Positions 21,128 to 34,122 are shown, numbered from the stretch's first letter. The stretch: 64,000 nt of DNA from Entrophospora sp. SA101 (GCA_958430865.1 CAUDNR010001136.1:39347-103346), one strand, 5' to 3'. Notes: generated by a model not told the origin, from the sequence alone. Made by a program: numbers and translations.

Positions 21128-22593
21128 TTAATACATTAATCCAACTTCGCCAATTCCAATTTCAATCAAATCATAATTATTGACATTTCCACCTACCGCC
21201 CTATTTATTGGAATTACTTCCCACATTCCATCACGCGCTCTTCGTACACAACACATTATAACAGCTTGACTATTGTTTGCATTGTCAAATGTACATTTTA
21301 CCAATTCTTTGTCAGGTGTAGCCTCATCATACATTTTGAAATTTTTTGAAGGAAAATTGCTAATTGTTGGTGCCAAGTATGATGAAAGTATAAAATAAAG
21401 TTGGGTTACTTCTGGTGGTAATTGATCAAGCTTTGCAGTGATTCTTTGATGGCCTATTTTTTTGTGGCGATGATGGTGATTATGATGATGATGATGATAA
21501 TAATAATTGTTGTTACTATTCATTTAACACACGCACGCACACACGTGTGTGTGTGTATATATATACATATACCGTACATACAATGTGTTATTACCTTTTT
21601 TATTAGTTCCATCCATGACATCTCCAGAATGCTTCATGTGAGGAAATTTAGGATAAAAAACCGAAGCATAATCATATTTTTTCCAAAGAGCAACACCTGC
21701 ATAAACCAAACAAGTTCCATCCAAATAATCAGTGGCACCACTTGTTGGATAGTCCCAGAACAAATCAAATGTCAAATTCTTGATCGCTTCTGCTTTTGAA
21801 ATGCTATAAAGAACCACAATTAGTTGTATTAAACTACCAGGCACTACACCGAAATCTGATAATGTGCTCTGTCTCGAATCAGTATAATCCTTTACCAAAA
21901 AAAAATTATATACAACAATCATGATTATCATTTTTTAATGATGATGACAATAATAATAATAATAATAACAATAATAATAATAATATATTTTTTTAAAAAA
22001 ATTAAATATACAATCGAACGTCTAATTTTATTTTTTACCTGCAATTCTTTTCCATTAAAAATCAATTTTTGTTTCATAGGGTCAACTTTGAATTCATTTT
22101 TAATCAAACCTCGTAAAGCGACAATGGTCTTTATATCTTTGATTTGGAATGTACGTTTTGTCCCATCCAAAGAAGCTATGTAAATAACTCCTGCCGCTGC
22201 TGCACCTTGAGAATTATCAGACGGTTGATTTGTTGGTACTACGCTGCCAATGCTATCGATATCAACCTTAAAAGGTGCTTTATCCCATGCTAAGCTTATA
22301 GCTTTTAATTCCTCGGGTCCAAGTTTTTGATCACATTCTGGACAATTTTGTTTGGGTCCTACATTTAATTGAGTTATTAAACACTTCAAGTATGAAGCAA
22401 TGATTATTTGATTGTTTGATTAGAGAAAAAAAAAAAGTTGAATGTTTATTTTGGTTTGTTTTGCTTTAAAATTTATAAATAACAAATAACGTACCCTCAA
22501 ACAAAAAGAAGTAACGTGTTGACAACGTTCAGTAATTGTAGACGAAAAAAACTCCTTGGAAAGTTTTTCGATTTTGCATTTTGAGCATTTCAT
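21128..22593 (-). CDS. RING-like / ubiquitin-like / TerD-domain fusion protein
   Basis: Four exons on the minus strand: 22495-22593, 22039-22383, 21595-21889, 21128-21453 (354 residues). Residues 1-53 form a RING-type Cys/His cluster: CSKC, then CQH, CLRC and CPEC. Residues about 97-175 form a ubiquitin-like fold (GVIYIASLDGTKRTFQIKDI, KQKLIFNGKELQ, VVPGSLIQLIVVL). Residues about 180-354 form a TerD domain: LTFDLFWDYPTSG, CLVYAGVALW, HSGDVMDGTNKKG, ITAKLDQLPPEVTQLYFILS, KCTFDN and WEVIPINRAVGG. TerD proteins are known from bacterial tellurite/stress operons, and Dictyostelium CABP1 is a eukaryotic member; many bind calcium. RING plus UBL suggests a ubiquitin-linked role, which is inference only. 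Phases agree across all introns. Confidence 0.85.
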
Positions 22594-23065
22594 TTTGTTT
22601 TTTCTAATGAATTAATATTATATATATTCCAAGAAAACTAAAATTATTTTTCCTTAAATTTGATCGGTTAATTTTAATCTAGAAAGTGTAATATAATATA
22701 AAGGAAAAAAATAATTAACAATGAACCCGATTGATTATTAATATTAAAAAAAAGTGAACATTTTTAAAATGCATACATATTGTTTAATAATTTATAGTGA
22801 TCTACGCAAAGCATCAAAAATTGTTCTCAAATTTTGAATTTTTTCGGTTTTTATAGCTTCTTTTATATTAAGTTTTATTTTTTATGTTTAACAATGTTTC
22901 GAATATGGAAAAAAGGTGCCTAAAACTGGTCGTTCCATTCATTATTATTATCCAAAATCTATTGGATGATTACTTTTAATAAGTAAATAGATAGCACGTG
23001 TAATTGTGGGAAATTTAATCTAAAGATTTTGGAAAATCTTTTTTTTTTTTTTTTATAATAAAAAT
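22594..23065. promoter_or_regulatory. Shared divergent promoter region, TerD fusion / MGE1
   Basis: 472 bases between divergent start codons. A T tract lies just upstream of the MGE1 start (23041-23054). No factor site can be named. Confidence 0.4.
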
Positions 23066-23909
23066 ATGAATTCTATCACATCGACATTAAGAAGACAATT
23101 TATCTTTCTTACAAGGTCTAATAATTCATTAATCAGAATTAACTGCGGCGGAATTACCAATCAAATAAAATCAATTGCAACAATTCAACGTCAAAAGCCA
23201 ATTTTATTTCAAAATTATCACTTTTCAAAAAATCCTTACCAAAATCAACAATCATATTCGACCATATCAAATAATCAAGAACAAGATGCGCCAAAAGAAA
23301 CAAAAGGAGAAGATAATCCAGAAATAGATTCAAAAGATAAATCTACGTCAGAAATCGAACAAAAAGATAAACAGATAGCTGAACTCAAGGTTATTATTTA
23401 AAAAAAAAAATCAATTGAATTATCCTCACTTTTTTCCAAAAATGATCCTTACGATTATGATTATGTAGGACAGTTATTTACGATGCTTGGCTGAAATGGA
23501 GAATTTACGAGTAAGAACCAGACGAGAAATAGATCAAAAATCAGATTTTGCAATACAAAAATTTGCCACCGATGTACTCAACACACTTGATAATTTAAGA
23601 TTGGCACTAAATTCTGTACCGCCAGAATTACGTACCAACACCGAGAACAGTGCACTTGTAAGTTTATACTCGGGTCTTTCATTAACTGAATCAGAATTGT
23701 TTGCAACCTTGAAAAGATATGGTATAGAAGAGATTAATCCCATAGGGGAAAAATTTGATCCAAATATACATGAGGCAGTATATCAGGAAGTTGTGCCTGG
23801 TAAAGAGGTTGGGACTGTTTCAAATGTACAGAAAGTTGGATATATTTTGAAAGGTAGAATTATTAGGCCGTCACAAGTTTTCGTAGTTAAAGAAGAAGAA
23901 GGAGAATAG
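23066..23909 (+). CDS. MGE1: Mitochondrial GrpE-type nucleotide exchange factor
   Basis: Two exons: 23066-23389 and 23469-23909 (254 residues). The N-terminal 60 residues are basic, hydroxylated and nearly free of acid, as in a mitochondrial presequence. An acidic/Lys coiled segment follows. The GrpE core begins at the splice site: DSYLRCLAEMENLRVRTRRE, FATDVLNTLDNL, then GIEEINPIGEKFDPNIHEAV and the beta-domain end GYILKGRIIRPSQVFVVKEE. It releases ADP from mitochondrial Hsp70 during import and folding in the matrix. Length and motif order fit the family. Confidence 0.95.
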
Positions 23910-24320
23910 ACATTTGATTGGGATTTAAAGTATTTCTTTTTATCCTATCAGAGTTGATCGCTTTTTTAATTGATTTTTCTTTTGACAATAAATTTATTAA
24001 TATCACTACGATTATAACTTGGTTAAATGATTCTCTCTCTCATTTTGATTTCCCTCGTCAAGAATTCAAAATAAACAAATCTATTGCTTGATTGGATTGA
24101 TTGAATTTAAAAATATTTATAAAGGTTTTTTTATTTTTGTTATACATTATATACATCAAACCTATTATGATGAGTTGAATCCCAAGATGATGAAAGTTTA
24201 TCTTTTTTTCTGAACTCTTTTGCCCAACACCTAAATAACTTTTTTTTTTTTAAAAAAATTAAAAAGAGATTAAAATTATCATCTAATTTATTAAATATTA
24301 ATAATTATATATAATTATTT
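23910..24320. other. Convergent 3' region, MGE1 and DHHC gene
   Basis: AT-rich spacer with poly(T) and poly(A) tracts (around 24240-24262). No gene seen. Confidence 0.45.
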
Positions 24321-25911
24321 TTATATTGTTATTTCACTTACACAAAAAAATTTTCTTATTATATACATTAATCTTCTATGCCATGGATTTGAATAATAAG
24401 GTCTTCTCCAAGGATTCTCGTCATATTCATCTTCGTAGTGTACATTGGTATAATATCCAATTTGTTGTCGATGACTTAAATATTCAACTGTTGACATGTC
24501 CATTAAATCTAAAAGTATATTTGCAAAATAACATATAAATAAGCCTATATCTTATAAAAATATGCATATAATCGTATAGAGTACTTACAAAGTCTCAAAT
24601 GAAAGAATAATAAATATCCAACAAATAATGCAACAACTGAACTTAGAAATATTAATAGTATATTAACAAATAATCCAAATATAACTATATTTGAATTTGT
24701 AGATGAAAATATTTTATGTACTAATAAAGAAACAATAAATGTGTGTTAATTAATGATTAAATAATTAAACTTGTGTTAAATAATAGTTTGGATACTTGCT
24801 ATTCATTTCATAGTCATGTTGTGTTCCAGAATTGAGATAAACGCTCAATGCACATAAAGAAAGCCAAAGACTCATTGTTGATCCAAAAAGAGATGAAATT
24901 ATAAATATTATAAACGTACTAGTTAATAATAATAATATAATTATAATTAATATTAGTTTATTATATTATTATTATATCATTAATTTACTATTTACAGTGA
25001 AATTTACCGATAATTTGCTTCGGCTATACAACTATTTAACCATCTACAATGATGATCAAAGCCTTGAATACACTAGTTATAAATATAAAAATAGTCATTA
25101 AGTCATTGAAAGAGAGTGCGTGTGTGATAATGATAATGGTGATGGTAATGGTAACGATAATAATACCTTATTACAAAATTTACAATGCCTTGTGCCAGAC
25201 CCTCTAAAAAAATGATAAAAGATAAATTATTAAAAATTAAAATTCTAAAAAAACCATTTATCGTATCTTTATCATGTAAAGAGAAATAAATACTAACACA
25301 TGAGATCTACAGATATAACACCAACCATCCACTACTATGGGTGTACCTTTAGTTCCTGGATAAGACAAATCTCTTCCTCTTCCCTCTTTTATAACTTTAA
25401 AATCTGATGTATCGGTTAAAGAAACCTTTATACTTGTAAATATTACAACTAAACAAAAAATTAATTCTAAAAATTTCCAAGTTGATTTTCTTCTTTGTAT
25501 TGTAAATATATTTCTATAATAATAATTTTGATTGCTGTTATCGCCAATATTATCATCATCACCTATATTGTCATTTATATTATCATCTATATTATTACTA
25601 TCATCGATATTGTCATTATTATAATTACTATTAACATTGTTTATAAAAATTTGTTCGCCATATTTTTCATCATCAATTACAAATTTGAGTGAAAATTCAA
25701 AATATCCTATTATAAGTGTAATCATAATAACCCAATGCATAATCAACCAAAAATCAAAAGGTGGATGATATCCGTGACTTCTATACCATGAAACATTAAA
25801 GTTATTATTGTTGTTACCATAACTACCATTGCTAGTTTTAAATTTGCTATTACTGCTGTTGCTATTACTGTTACTATATATGTTAGAAAGGGGTGAAGTT
25901 GTACCAGACAT
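24321..25911 (-). CDS. DHHC-type protein S-palmitoyltransferase
   Basis: Six exons on the minus strand: 25298-25911, 25167-25203, 25008-25072, 24800-24918, 24589-24720, 24321-24508 (384 residues). The N-terminus is Asn/Ser-rich, then two membrane segments (FWLIMHWVIMITLIIGYF; FLELIFCLVVIFTSIKVSL) separated by an Asp/Asn-rich loop. The Cys-rich domain spans exons 1-3: CYIC, then [20 protein letters not shown] with the catalytic DHHC. Two more membrane segments follow (SLFGSTMSLWLSLCALSV; IVIFGLFVNILLIFLSSVVA). It attaches palmitate to protein cysteines in Golgi, vacuole or plasma membranes; substrate unknown. The intron between 24800 and 24720 fits only with a GC donor (GCAAGT). Confidence 0.9.
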
Positions 25912-26173
25912 ATTTCTTCTTTTAAATAAGGAGGAGAGGAGGGGGAAAAACAGTCAAAAAAAGGTAGTTTTCAATTTTTATCATTTAAATTTTTAAAATG
26001 TTGGATCGAGAAAAAATTGATATTGTTGTTAGTCAATTTGATTGGTCAATTTTTATTACAATGACTTGTGTGGAATATGAGCGGGATACAAGATATCTTA
26101 TCATATGAAAATTTAATAAATTAGAAGTAATTATGCTAAAAGAGTAACTATTTTTTTCTATACATGAATTAGT
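25912..26173. other. Spacer between MOG1 3' end and DHHC gene start
   Basis: No gene seen. A purine-rich tract (GGAGGAGAGGAGGGGG near 25930-25945) precedes the DHHC start. Confidence 0.4.
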
Positions 26174-26525
26174 TTAATTGCCAAATAGGGACCAATCAAG
26201 AATTTCAAAACTCGATACAACTTTTTTAAATTCTTCTAGAGCAACTGTAGCATCATTTTCTATGGCTATAGCTGTATTTTTACTACTACTACCTTCACCA
26301 ATAGAAAATGGCACATTGTAATGAATAACTATGTCAGTTTTATGGGCAAACAAACGAATCAACGTCATGAATACGTTTATTTGATTGCGTGCGTTCGGGT
26401 TATCTTCGTTGAATTTTGTGACGACTTGTTGTCCATTTAGAAAATATGCCTGAACATCCGAAGTTCTATACTCGTTGATTAAAAAATCGAATTAATTGAT
26501 TAGAACGTTGTTTTGTTGGTGAAAA

Positions 26526-26556
<31 letters not shown>

Positions 26557-26685
26557 TAACTTGTAATTTGTTCGCTTACCCGAGAAGTGGAATATCTGAA
26601 GCAGAAGTTAAAGGAACGATTCCCTGAATTATCGAATTATTTTCTGCATCGTTGTCAAATGCTATGGAATTAAAATGATATCTAA

Positions 26686-26728
<43 letters not shown>

Positions 26729-27079
26729 TGATTAGGCTTGAATTATATTTGTATTTGTATTTATATATATATATTTATTTATTTATTTTTTAAGTTTTTA
26801 CTTGGCAGCTTCTTCATTTTGAGCTTCAACCATTTCCAAAATTTCCAAAATGATGCTTTGATCACTATTCAGATCTAAAAAAACTTCTTGATTACTTGGA
26901 ACAGAACGAATGTCACTAGATAATTGAACAAATGCGAATTTATTGATCTTGATTACATGAATTGGTGGTAGTAGTAAACGAGAATGTAAATGGTAACAAT
27001 CATACCTGGCATCTTGAAATTTTACAGGGATGTATGCTTTTATCGCACCACCAAACAGTGATTTTTTTGAATTTTCCAT
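26174..27079 (-). CDS. MOG1: Ran-binding release factor Mog1
   Basis: Four exons on the minus strand: 27006-27079, 26802-26915, 26580-26681, 26174-26465 (193 residues; family about 185-220). LFGGAIKAYIP opens the protein (residue 8). The joint of exons 1 and 2 makes FQDASDIRSVPSNQEVFLD, the Mog1 signature, then DQSIILEILEMVE. The C-terminal half has FMTLIRLFAHKTDIVIHYNV and ends DWSLFGN. Mog1 binds Ran/Gsp1 in the nucleus and stimulates nucleotide release. The first intron ends remove a stretch that would otherwise read as coding, but the family signature requires the splice. Its partner Ran is at 56037-57179. Confidence 0.93.
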
Positions 27080-30000
27080 AACAATTTACCTTTTTTTTGG
27101 AAAAATGGGTGAAATTTATTTAAATATTTTTACTACGGTAAATGACATCGATGTGACATTGCAAATACGCAGAATAAACTGATGAATTAGTCCATTTATA
27201 TTATGGGCCGTCGCAGCCAGCCAATAAGATTTTGAGTAAATTCACTACTATAGTTTCCGGAGTATTAAAAATGCGTATAATTGATACTATCATAATTTTG
27301 CCAAATTTTCTTTTGCTGTCATTAATCTTTATCTAGTTGATAATACTATTTTATGATGTCACGATCTTTGATATTGTATCTTCAATGAATATAGAAATCA
27401 TTTACATTATTATTATTGTTATGTTCACAACAAGTTTGTAATACTTTCTCCATTGACAAATTTCCAATGTTTGTTTGTTGTGTTAATAATGTACAGTTAT
27501 CATTAGAAATAATTCTTGTGGTACTTATTGATGCCAATCAAATTATTGTCATTTGTAGTAGATGTAGTAGATGTGATACGACCAACTCTTTAAACTATAT
27601 AAAATAACAATTATTCGTGTGTCTAAATACTTTCTTCCAGGGAGTACATTACTTGTGTTGTTGAAAAATAACTACGCTGTTGCCTAATTCAAAGAACATT
27701 AATTAAAAGTGTAACAGATTTTTTTACTTGTGTTACAGTTTAAGAGATATAAAGAATCAATATTATATGATAGTCTTATTCTGGGCTTTATTGTTGACAC
27801 ACGATCGATCCAATTTAATAATCTATCAATAAAGTAACCTTTTTACATCACAGTTCCTGTTCGGCTATGTTCAAGTATATTCCTATATTCAACTACAATA
27901 TGACTAGTCCCTCCCCCGTTTTTTACTGCTCTATGCAAGTTTGAATTGCCTCTATCATTATTACCTTCATCATTGTTTTTATAATCTGTGTCATTTTGAT
28001 TATCCATTTCAGAATTATTATCACTATAGAGTAATAGGCTTGGTGTAATTAGAGGACAACAAGAAACTTCTTACCACAAATAAAAGTATTCTGGTTATAT
28101 GGGTAGAATAGGGAAATTTTTGACATTTTACTTATTGTGATGAGAATGCAAGATAGATCGACAATTGAACTAGTTAGTTATTCAACGTTACAAAATATTC
28201 CCTCAAATGGGCAAATAGATCATCGAGATGGATGAGAGGAGATAATTTGTATGTTCGTTTTGCTTTACTTTGTGCTTTACCTGGTTTCTTTGGTAGTTAG
28301 TTATTGTCATTAATGTACCTCGCCATTTCTTAAATTGAGATATTAATAATTGTGCATCATCCAAAGTTCCAATTTAGGAAAGTATTTGTACAATTTATGA
28401 TGGATTTATCAAATCCCATAAATTTATTTAAACAAGAAATTCCTTATAAATAAATTGATAAATTTTAAATTTATTCTGTAAAAAGGGTGCGTGGCATTTT
28501 TTTTCCTTAATTTGGAATTAAAATAGATGCCACACGAACTTTTAGTTCGTGCAGAATCGTCATCAAGAGATTTTGCGCACATAATTTTTGGGAATAATGG
28601 ATAGTTGTCTGGCTTCGCTTCAAGCTGACGCTATCCCAAAAAATAAATATAGAAAGCGGGATTTTTGGAATAATAAAAATTTGTTGTAAAATTAATTTAT
28701 AATAATCTGAAAAAGAAAGGTTTTAAATTATTGTAAATGGATGTCCGTGTACTTTGCACATCTAAAAATATTTTTAAATCGCAACTTCCAACTCTTTGTT
28801 AAATTTTCTTTGTAAAAATGGCCCCACTTTGTATTTTTCTGCTTAATTCTTCGTTTTCATTTGTAATGTTCGAGTTTATTATAAAAATATCAACAAAAAA
28901 ACTTGTTTTTTATTTTTTCTTCGATACAACACTTACAAGAACCAACCTTATAAAAAATTAGTAATGCAATAGAGCCTGAAAAAGTTGAAATAAAACATAA
29001 ACCGAGCAAACAATTATTGAAGAAATTATGATTGACCAGGACTCGGATTTTTCATTAAATAATAAAATGGTAACTGAAGTCTGTAAAGTTACCTGGAGAG
29101 AAAAACCAATAGGAACGAAAAGAATAAATAGATGGAGACGAAAAAGAAGATATCAATGTTAATAGTGATATTGTTATTATTATTGATAATTATAGTGTAT
29201 GTTTCTGTCAGAGCGACCAAAGAATAGGAAATCCTTATAAATGACTCGGGTCTGAGCATTTTCTTACCATCTAATCAATCGCTCTGGTGGTTTTTATCTT
29301 TATGTATTTCCTTTTCTTGTATATTATGGCATACTTTATTCCTATATATCACACATAATGGTTATATACATTTGATGTTATGAAAATTTTAAGGAACCAA
29401 TTTGAAAGGCCGCATAATAATCTAACGGAATTGGAAAATAAACTCTTATATAGTTCCTTTCTCCATCGCCTTGTCATCCAAGTCTCTACTTGGCTTCCTT
29501 TTGTTTTGTGTGTTGTCGAGTCAGCAGTTCCTTAAAAACCATCTCCCCAAAAATAAATCCGATATTAATAAAATTCTCCTTCGTCCATATACATTTCTTC
29601 CGTGTGGAATTTCTTCCACGGGCGAGAAAATTAGCATTAACAGTCTCTCGACAACAATGCAACATCAACAAACTTCAGAGCCGCGTTCTCTCACCCCCTG
29701 AAAATTTAATTGCACCATCATATAATCGGACAATCAGGTCAGATTAGCATTTGTACGCAAAGAATTGATTTTAGAATTCCTCCACCCCGAAAGAAAGCAC
29801 GGGGAGGGAATAAAGTCGTGACCAAATTTGTCAATTTAAATTGTTTAAGCCGAGAGCAGTTTTTTATCTTTAATAGTAATGTTGATTTTTTGCCTTTATT
29901 TACAACAAATAAGTAAATTCAAAATATAAAAGAAAAAAAATATAATCAATATTAATAATAATATTATGAAATGTGATTGGTAATTGCAAATGTTGATCAA

Positions 30001-30940
30001 CAGAATTTCCTAAATAAATTGTTTTTCAAGAAAAATAAACAGAATGACAGAAGAGGAACGCGCGAGTAAGTATGATCGTTTTGAAAGCTGTTCTAGTTAT
30101 TAGTTGTAATTATTAAAAAGAATGGTAATTTGGTTAACACGTCATTATTAATATTAACATTATAATAGAAGAAAAAAATATAATTTGAGGAGCAATAACA
30201 AGGTATTTGATTCATATAAACATTTTTTTTAATAAATATATCTATATGGTATACTTGCACATAAATGATATCAATATGCTTATTTGTATGATTAGATTTA
30301 TGCACGAAATGAACAGCCATTCTTTCATCGTCTGATCATAATAATAATAAAAATCAAGATGAAAGTGGTGACCATAATTTCTCTCTCCTCCCTCACTATA
30401 TCTCTTCATTAAAAAAAAAGTGTGCGCACGGTTCTTTTGGTGTTGATGTATAACTTGTGAGTATATCTTATTTTTATTTTTTTTATTGCCAAAGTGAGGC
30501 CTTGTGACCACATTTATTTATCTAAACTTTAATGCATTATTAAATATTTATAAATTTTTACACATAATTCTACCCCCCCCCAATTAACCTATTGTTAATT
30601 TAAAGCTAGCCTGCCACCTTAATTAAAATAATCATACAAAAGATAGCATGCTAAAGGCAAAATTTTCCCACTTCACACCAAAAAATATGAAATTCTGTCA
30701 CCACTCTCCCATTTGTCAGAATATATAGCATTCCGAAAATTGGATGAAGTTGCTTGAGGCGTGAGTACATTTTATGATTTTTAACTATAAAGATTTATAT
30801 GTAGTTATATTTTTTAAATTTTTACCATTCTATAAAAGTGAGGAAATATGGAACACTAGTTCATTCCAACATAAGGACCCAATTTAAATATCCTCGCGAG
30901 GCTATAAAACCAATTATGCAATTTGTGTTATTAGGAAAAA

Positions 30941-31258
30941 ATGGTATATACTTATTAAATTATACACCGATTACAAACAAAATGTGATTGCGAGAATTTT
31001 TTCTAGGGATGCAAGTACATGCCATGAAATATTATTACAATTAAATCTGCAATTATTCGCCGATTTTTCCATATATTGGAATGGTATATATACTTGCATT
31101 GATTTTGATTATAAACAAAATGTTGATTACGAGATTTTCATTTTGCATTATTGATGATAACATTGTATATTTTTAATTTTTTCTAGGGATGGATGTACAT
31201 GGCAAGAAATATTATTACAATTAAATCTGCAATTATTCGTCGATTTTTCCATATATTA
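30941..31258. repeat. Direct repeat, two copies of about 140-180 bases
   Basis: Copy 1 about 30941-31079, copy 2 about 31080-31258. Shared landmarks: ATGGTATATA, ATTACAAACAAAATGT-like, TTTTTTCTAGGGATG, then AAATATTATTACAATTAAAT and CTGCAATTATTCG, TCGATTTTTCCATATATT. Copy 2 has about 40 extra bases near 31130-31170. No gene seen within. Confidence 0.8.
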
Positions 31259-33298
31259 GTACACTATGGTCTGTTGTTCATAGAAATCAGTTATGGACCA
31301 TACACTAAAATCAAAATCACGATGATTATATTGTTGATAAAGAAAAGATTCGGCCTCACCTTTGAACCATTCGCGGTGAACCAAAATAATGAGAAAAATA
31401 ACGCGGATATAAAGCCAAACTCTTAAAAGTATTCCATGCTGAGGATCATAAATGCAACTACATCCATCGAGCAGAAAAATTAATACATCTGGAGCTAGCC
31501 AAATCAAGGGTTACTTTACCGCAATGCCCTTGGTGAGGCGGCATCAAATTCAAAATTACCTGTATGAAAAGAAAATTCGGAATAATAGTGGTTTTTTTGT
31601 TTTATCTTCTATCTGTTTTATTATTTTTTCAATTATTATTAATTTTTATAAATAAATAAACGGTTTAAACGATTTTTCTTTTTTTGCTTTTAAAATTGCA
31701 TATTTCGATAAGTTGGATCTCTTGATAAATCGGGCCACACTTATTGAAATAAGTTTATCACAACTTAATAAAAATTTATTAGTAAAAAATAGTTTTAATA
31801 TTAACAACTATAACAATATAGTTTGTAAATATGACTAATGAGTTAGAAGATCAAGATCGATTACTTTGTGTTGGAACTAATTCATCATTTAAAGTTTAAA
31901 AATTTTTTTTTTAAATGGATAAAACAGCAAACAACTGAAGACCGAAGTTAAGTGGTCTGTATGATAACGGGCACGCACATTTATTTTATGGCTGAAATGG
32001 ATTTTAGAGAGTAACATAGTGGTCAAAATGAATTAAATGGACAAGCTAGGCTGATACGACTAGAGCCGAAATAGATTTTGGAGAGTAACGTGAGGCAATT
32101 TTTGCTATAATTGCGGTCAAATTTTCTAAAACGGTTAAAATAGTTTAATTAGGCTAATATCCGGGTATTTAATGGATATAAGTGATATTACTTCTTACTT
32201 ACAAGGAATTGATGAAATTAGAAAGGATAACAACAAAACACGAGATTGGTAAGGAGATAAAGGAAAACATTTAATCACATATTATAAATAGTTGGATTTT
32301 ATCCAATCGTTAAAGGATGAATCTGAAACTTGAACAAAAATATTTAAAAGTGTGGTATATGTTACGTTCATTGGTAATTGTTTCACGAATATAAACGGGT
32401 TGAATACTGCAGTAGAAAGTCTTGCAGTTTGGCGTCATCTAAACGTAAGAATAAAAGTAGAACAGGTTCCGATTACCAAAAAATACGAACTAATTAATTA
32501 TTAGGAGAGTGTGAATTCGGTGTAGGTGAAGTTGGTAAAGGTCAAATTGATCAAGGAATGTGGACTCAAAAGACCAAGATGTTAAAGGGTATGTTTATGT
32601 TGATTGGCAAGACAATAAATTTCATAAATTAGAATCTCTAGTTTCATACATGCTGACAAGTATTCATTTTAAATGCATATATATAATAATATTAGCTACA
32701 ACTATATTGTTTGTATATGATGCTATTAAGAATGGATGCACAGTGTGTATATAGCCATAACTGAGAAAACTGAAGTGAGCATTATTATTACTTTTATTAT
32801 TATTCTCATCTCTCAAGTCCAAAACATCCAAAACTTTGGCAAATAATTAGAAATCTATCAAAAAATATTGGTAGATTCGATTTTAAAGGTGGAAATATAA
32901 TTGTTCAGATGGGAAAAAATCTGCAAAATTATTCAAATAATAATCAATGAACATTTTTTAAAAACGAGTGACGATGATTTAAAGAAAATTCCTTTTTTTT
33001 TCATTAAATACATATATACAATGACGTTTAGTTGTTTTTAAAAGAACCTTTTAATGATACTAAAATATTCCAAGTTTCGATTAATAATGCACTAGAAGAA
33101 GGAAAAAATAGAGTTAATTAAATAAAGTACCAATTGATATTTTGAAGAACGGTTTGTCAAGTAGAAAAATCTCATCTACAAAATGAAAACTAGATCCTTA
33201 TTATTATTGAATTTATACTTTTGGATTTATTATTTTATATAGAGGATATCTAACAATTAAAAAATTATGAAACAAGAAAAAATTTAATATCATAATAC

Positions 33299-33352
33299 TA
33301 AATTTTGATCTCTGAAATTTCTTGTTTGGTTTTGTTGTAATATGTCCAAGTT
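33299..33352. repeat. Fragment of the RPN8-upstream repeat family
   Basis: ACTAAATTTTGATCTCTGAAATT followed after a short divergence by TTTTGTTGTAATATG matches the end of the repeat copies at 17908-17960 and 18164-18220 (the second copy continues TTTGTTGCAATATG). The other strand and ends were not resolved. Confidence 0.55.
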
Positions 33353-33584
33353 TATAATATAAGCAATTAAATGTTGCCTCAGACCAGTAGCCCAGCCGGG
33401 TCTATTACATCCATGTATTATGACTAACTTGCAAAAACTATAGTTTATTAGAGACGAAATCACCCGGTCTTTTAGGAAATCACAAGGGGAAATTTTACAA
33501 TTTACATATTAATATAGACATATATAAAATGGCCGAACTTTGAAGCCTTATAACTCAAAACTTTTTTAATAAAGTGAAAAAAAG

Positions 33585-33635
33585 TAAACCGATAGAATGA
33601 AGCTTAGGTCTTTAGCTTTAATTCTATCGGTTTAA
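33585..33635. repeat. Short hairpin
   Basis: TAAACCGATAGAATGAAGCT pairs with AGCTTTAATTCTATCGGTTTA with one extra base, leaving a loop of about 9 bases. It may be a solo terminal repeat pair; no function assigned. Confidence 0.6.
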
Positions 33636-34122
33636 GCTTTTAAAGTCATGTGATAATCATTGACTGTTATAATATAAAAGTATATGGAGTATTTCCTCTA
33701 TTCTTTTTGCTTATTTTTTTTGCCTGCTCAAGGAGAAATTTTTAGTTAGCTATTCTTCAAAGCTTCATCGTCACCACTTTTAAGAAGAATCAAGTTGCCC
33801 CTAAATGAATGTTACCAAAAATAAAAGCCGTTAATACCATGATCACATTATACTGTGATGTTAACCCTGCAATTCATTTGTGAGATAATGCTCATTCTGT
33901 TTCCATATTATAAAGATGAATAAAAATATATTTATTACATGTGTATAAATTAATCAATAATTCACTATTATTATAATTATTATAATAAATTTTTTCATTT
34001 TTGCTTTTTTAAAAATTTTTCAGATTATTTTTTTTTCTTTTATTTCTTCCTTCTCAATACCATTTTTCATTGTTCAATCAAAACTATATTATTACTACTA
34101 CTATTATATTATATAATAAAAG

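Larger units (their letters stand above)
27080..34122. other. Gene-poor 7-kb region with relics
   Basis: No gene can be supported. Short open stretches exist but do not link: minus-strand MDNQNDTDYKNNDEGNNDRG (28008 down to about 27850, about 52 codons), MRMQDRSTIELVSYSTLQNI (28140-28235) and MIDQDSDFSLNNKM (29028-29162). Small hairpins occur at 28533-28551 (CACGAACT/AGTTCGTG) and 33585-33635. A direct repeat is at 30941-31258, and a GCTGAAATGGATTTTAGAGA-type motif recurs at about 31992 and 32065. The segment at about 32500-32600 reads as interrupted coding sequence (GECEFGVGEVGKGQIDQGMW) without a recognised family. Confidence 0.55.

Noticed and set aside
22440..22500. Possible extra small exon upstream in the TerD-fusion gene's first intron
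   Set aside because: Phase and RING cysteine spacing are complete without it.
29471..29701. 76-codon frame with a hydrophobic start resembling a signal peptide
   Set aside because: Isolated, unusual start context, overlapping alternative frames on both strands, and no splice partners found.
31452..31655. 67-codon frame ending in a hydrophobic segment like a tail anchor
   Set aside because: No recognised family, lies in the relic region, and the hydrophobic end is AT-driven Ile/Phe/Asn codons.
31937..31965. ACCGAAGTTAAGTGGTCT, resembling part of 5S rRNA
   Set aside because: Only about ten bases match the 5S internal region and no flanking 5S sequence is present; it forms its own small hairpin.
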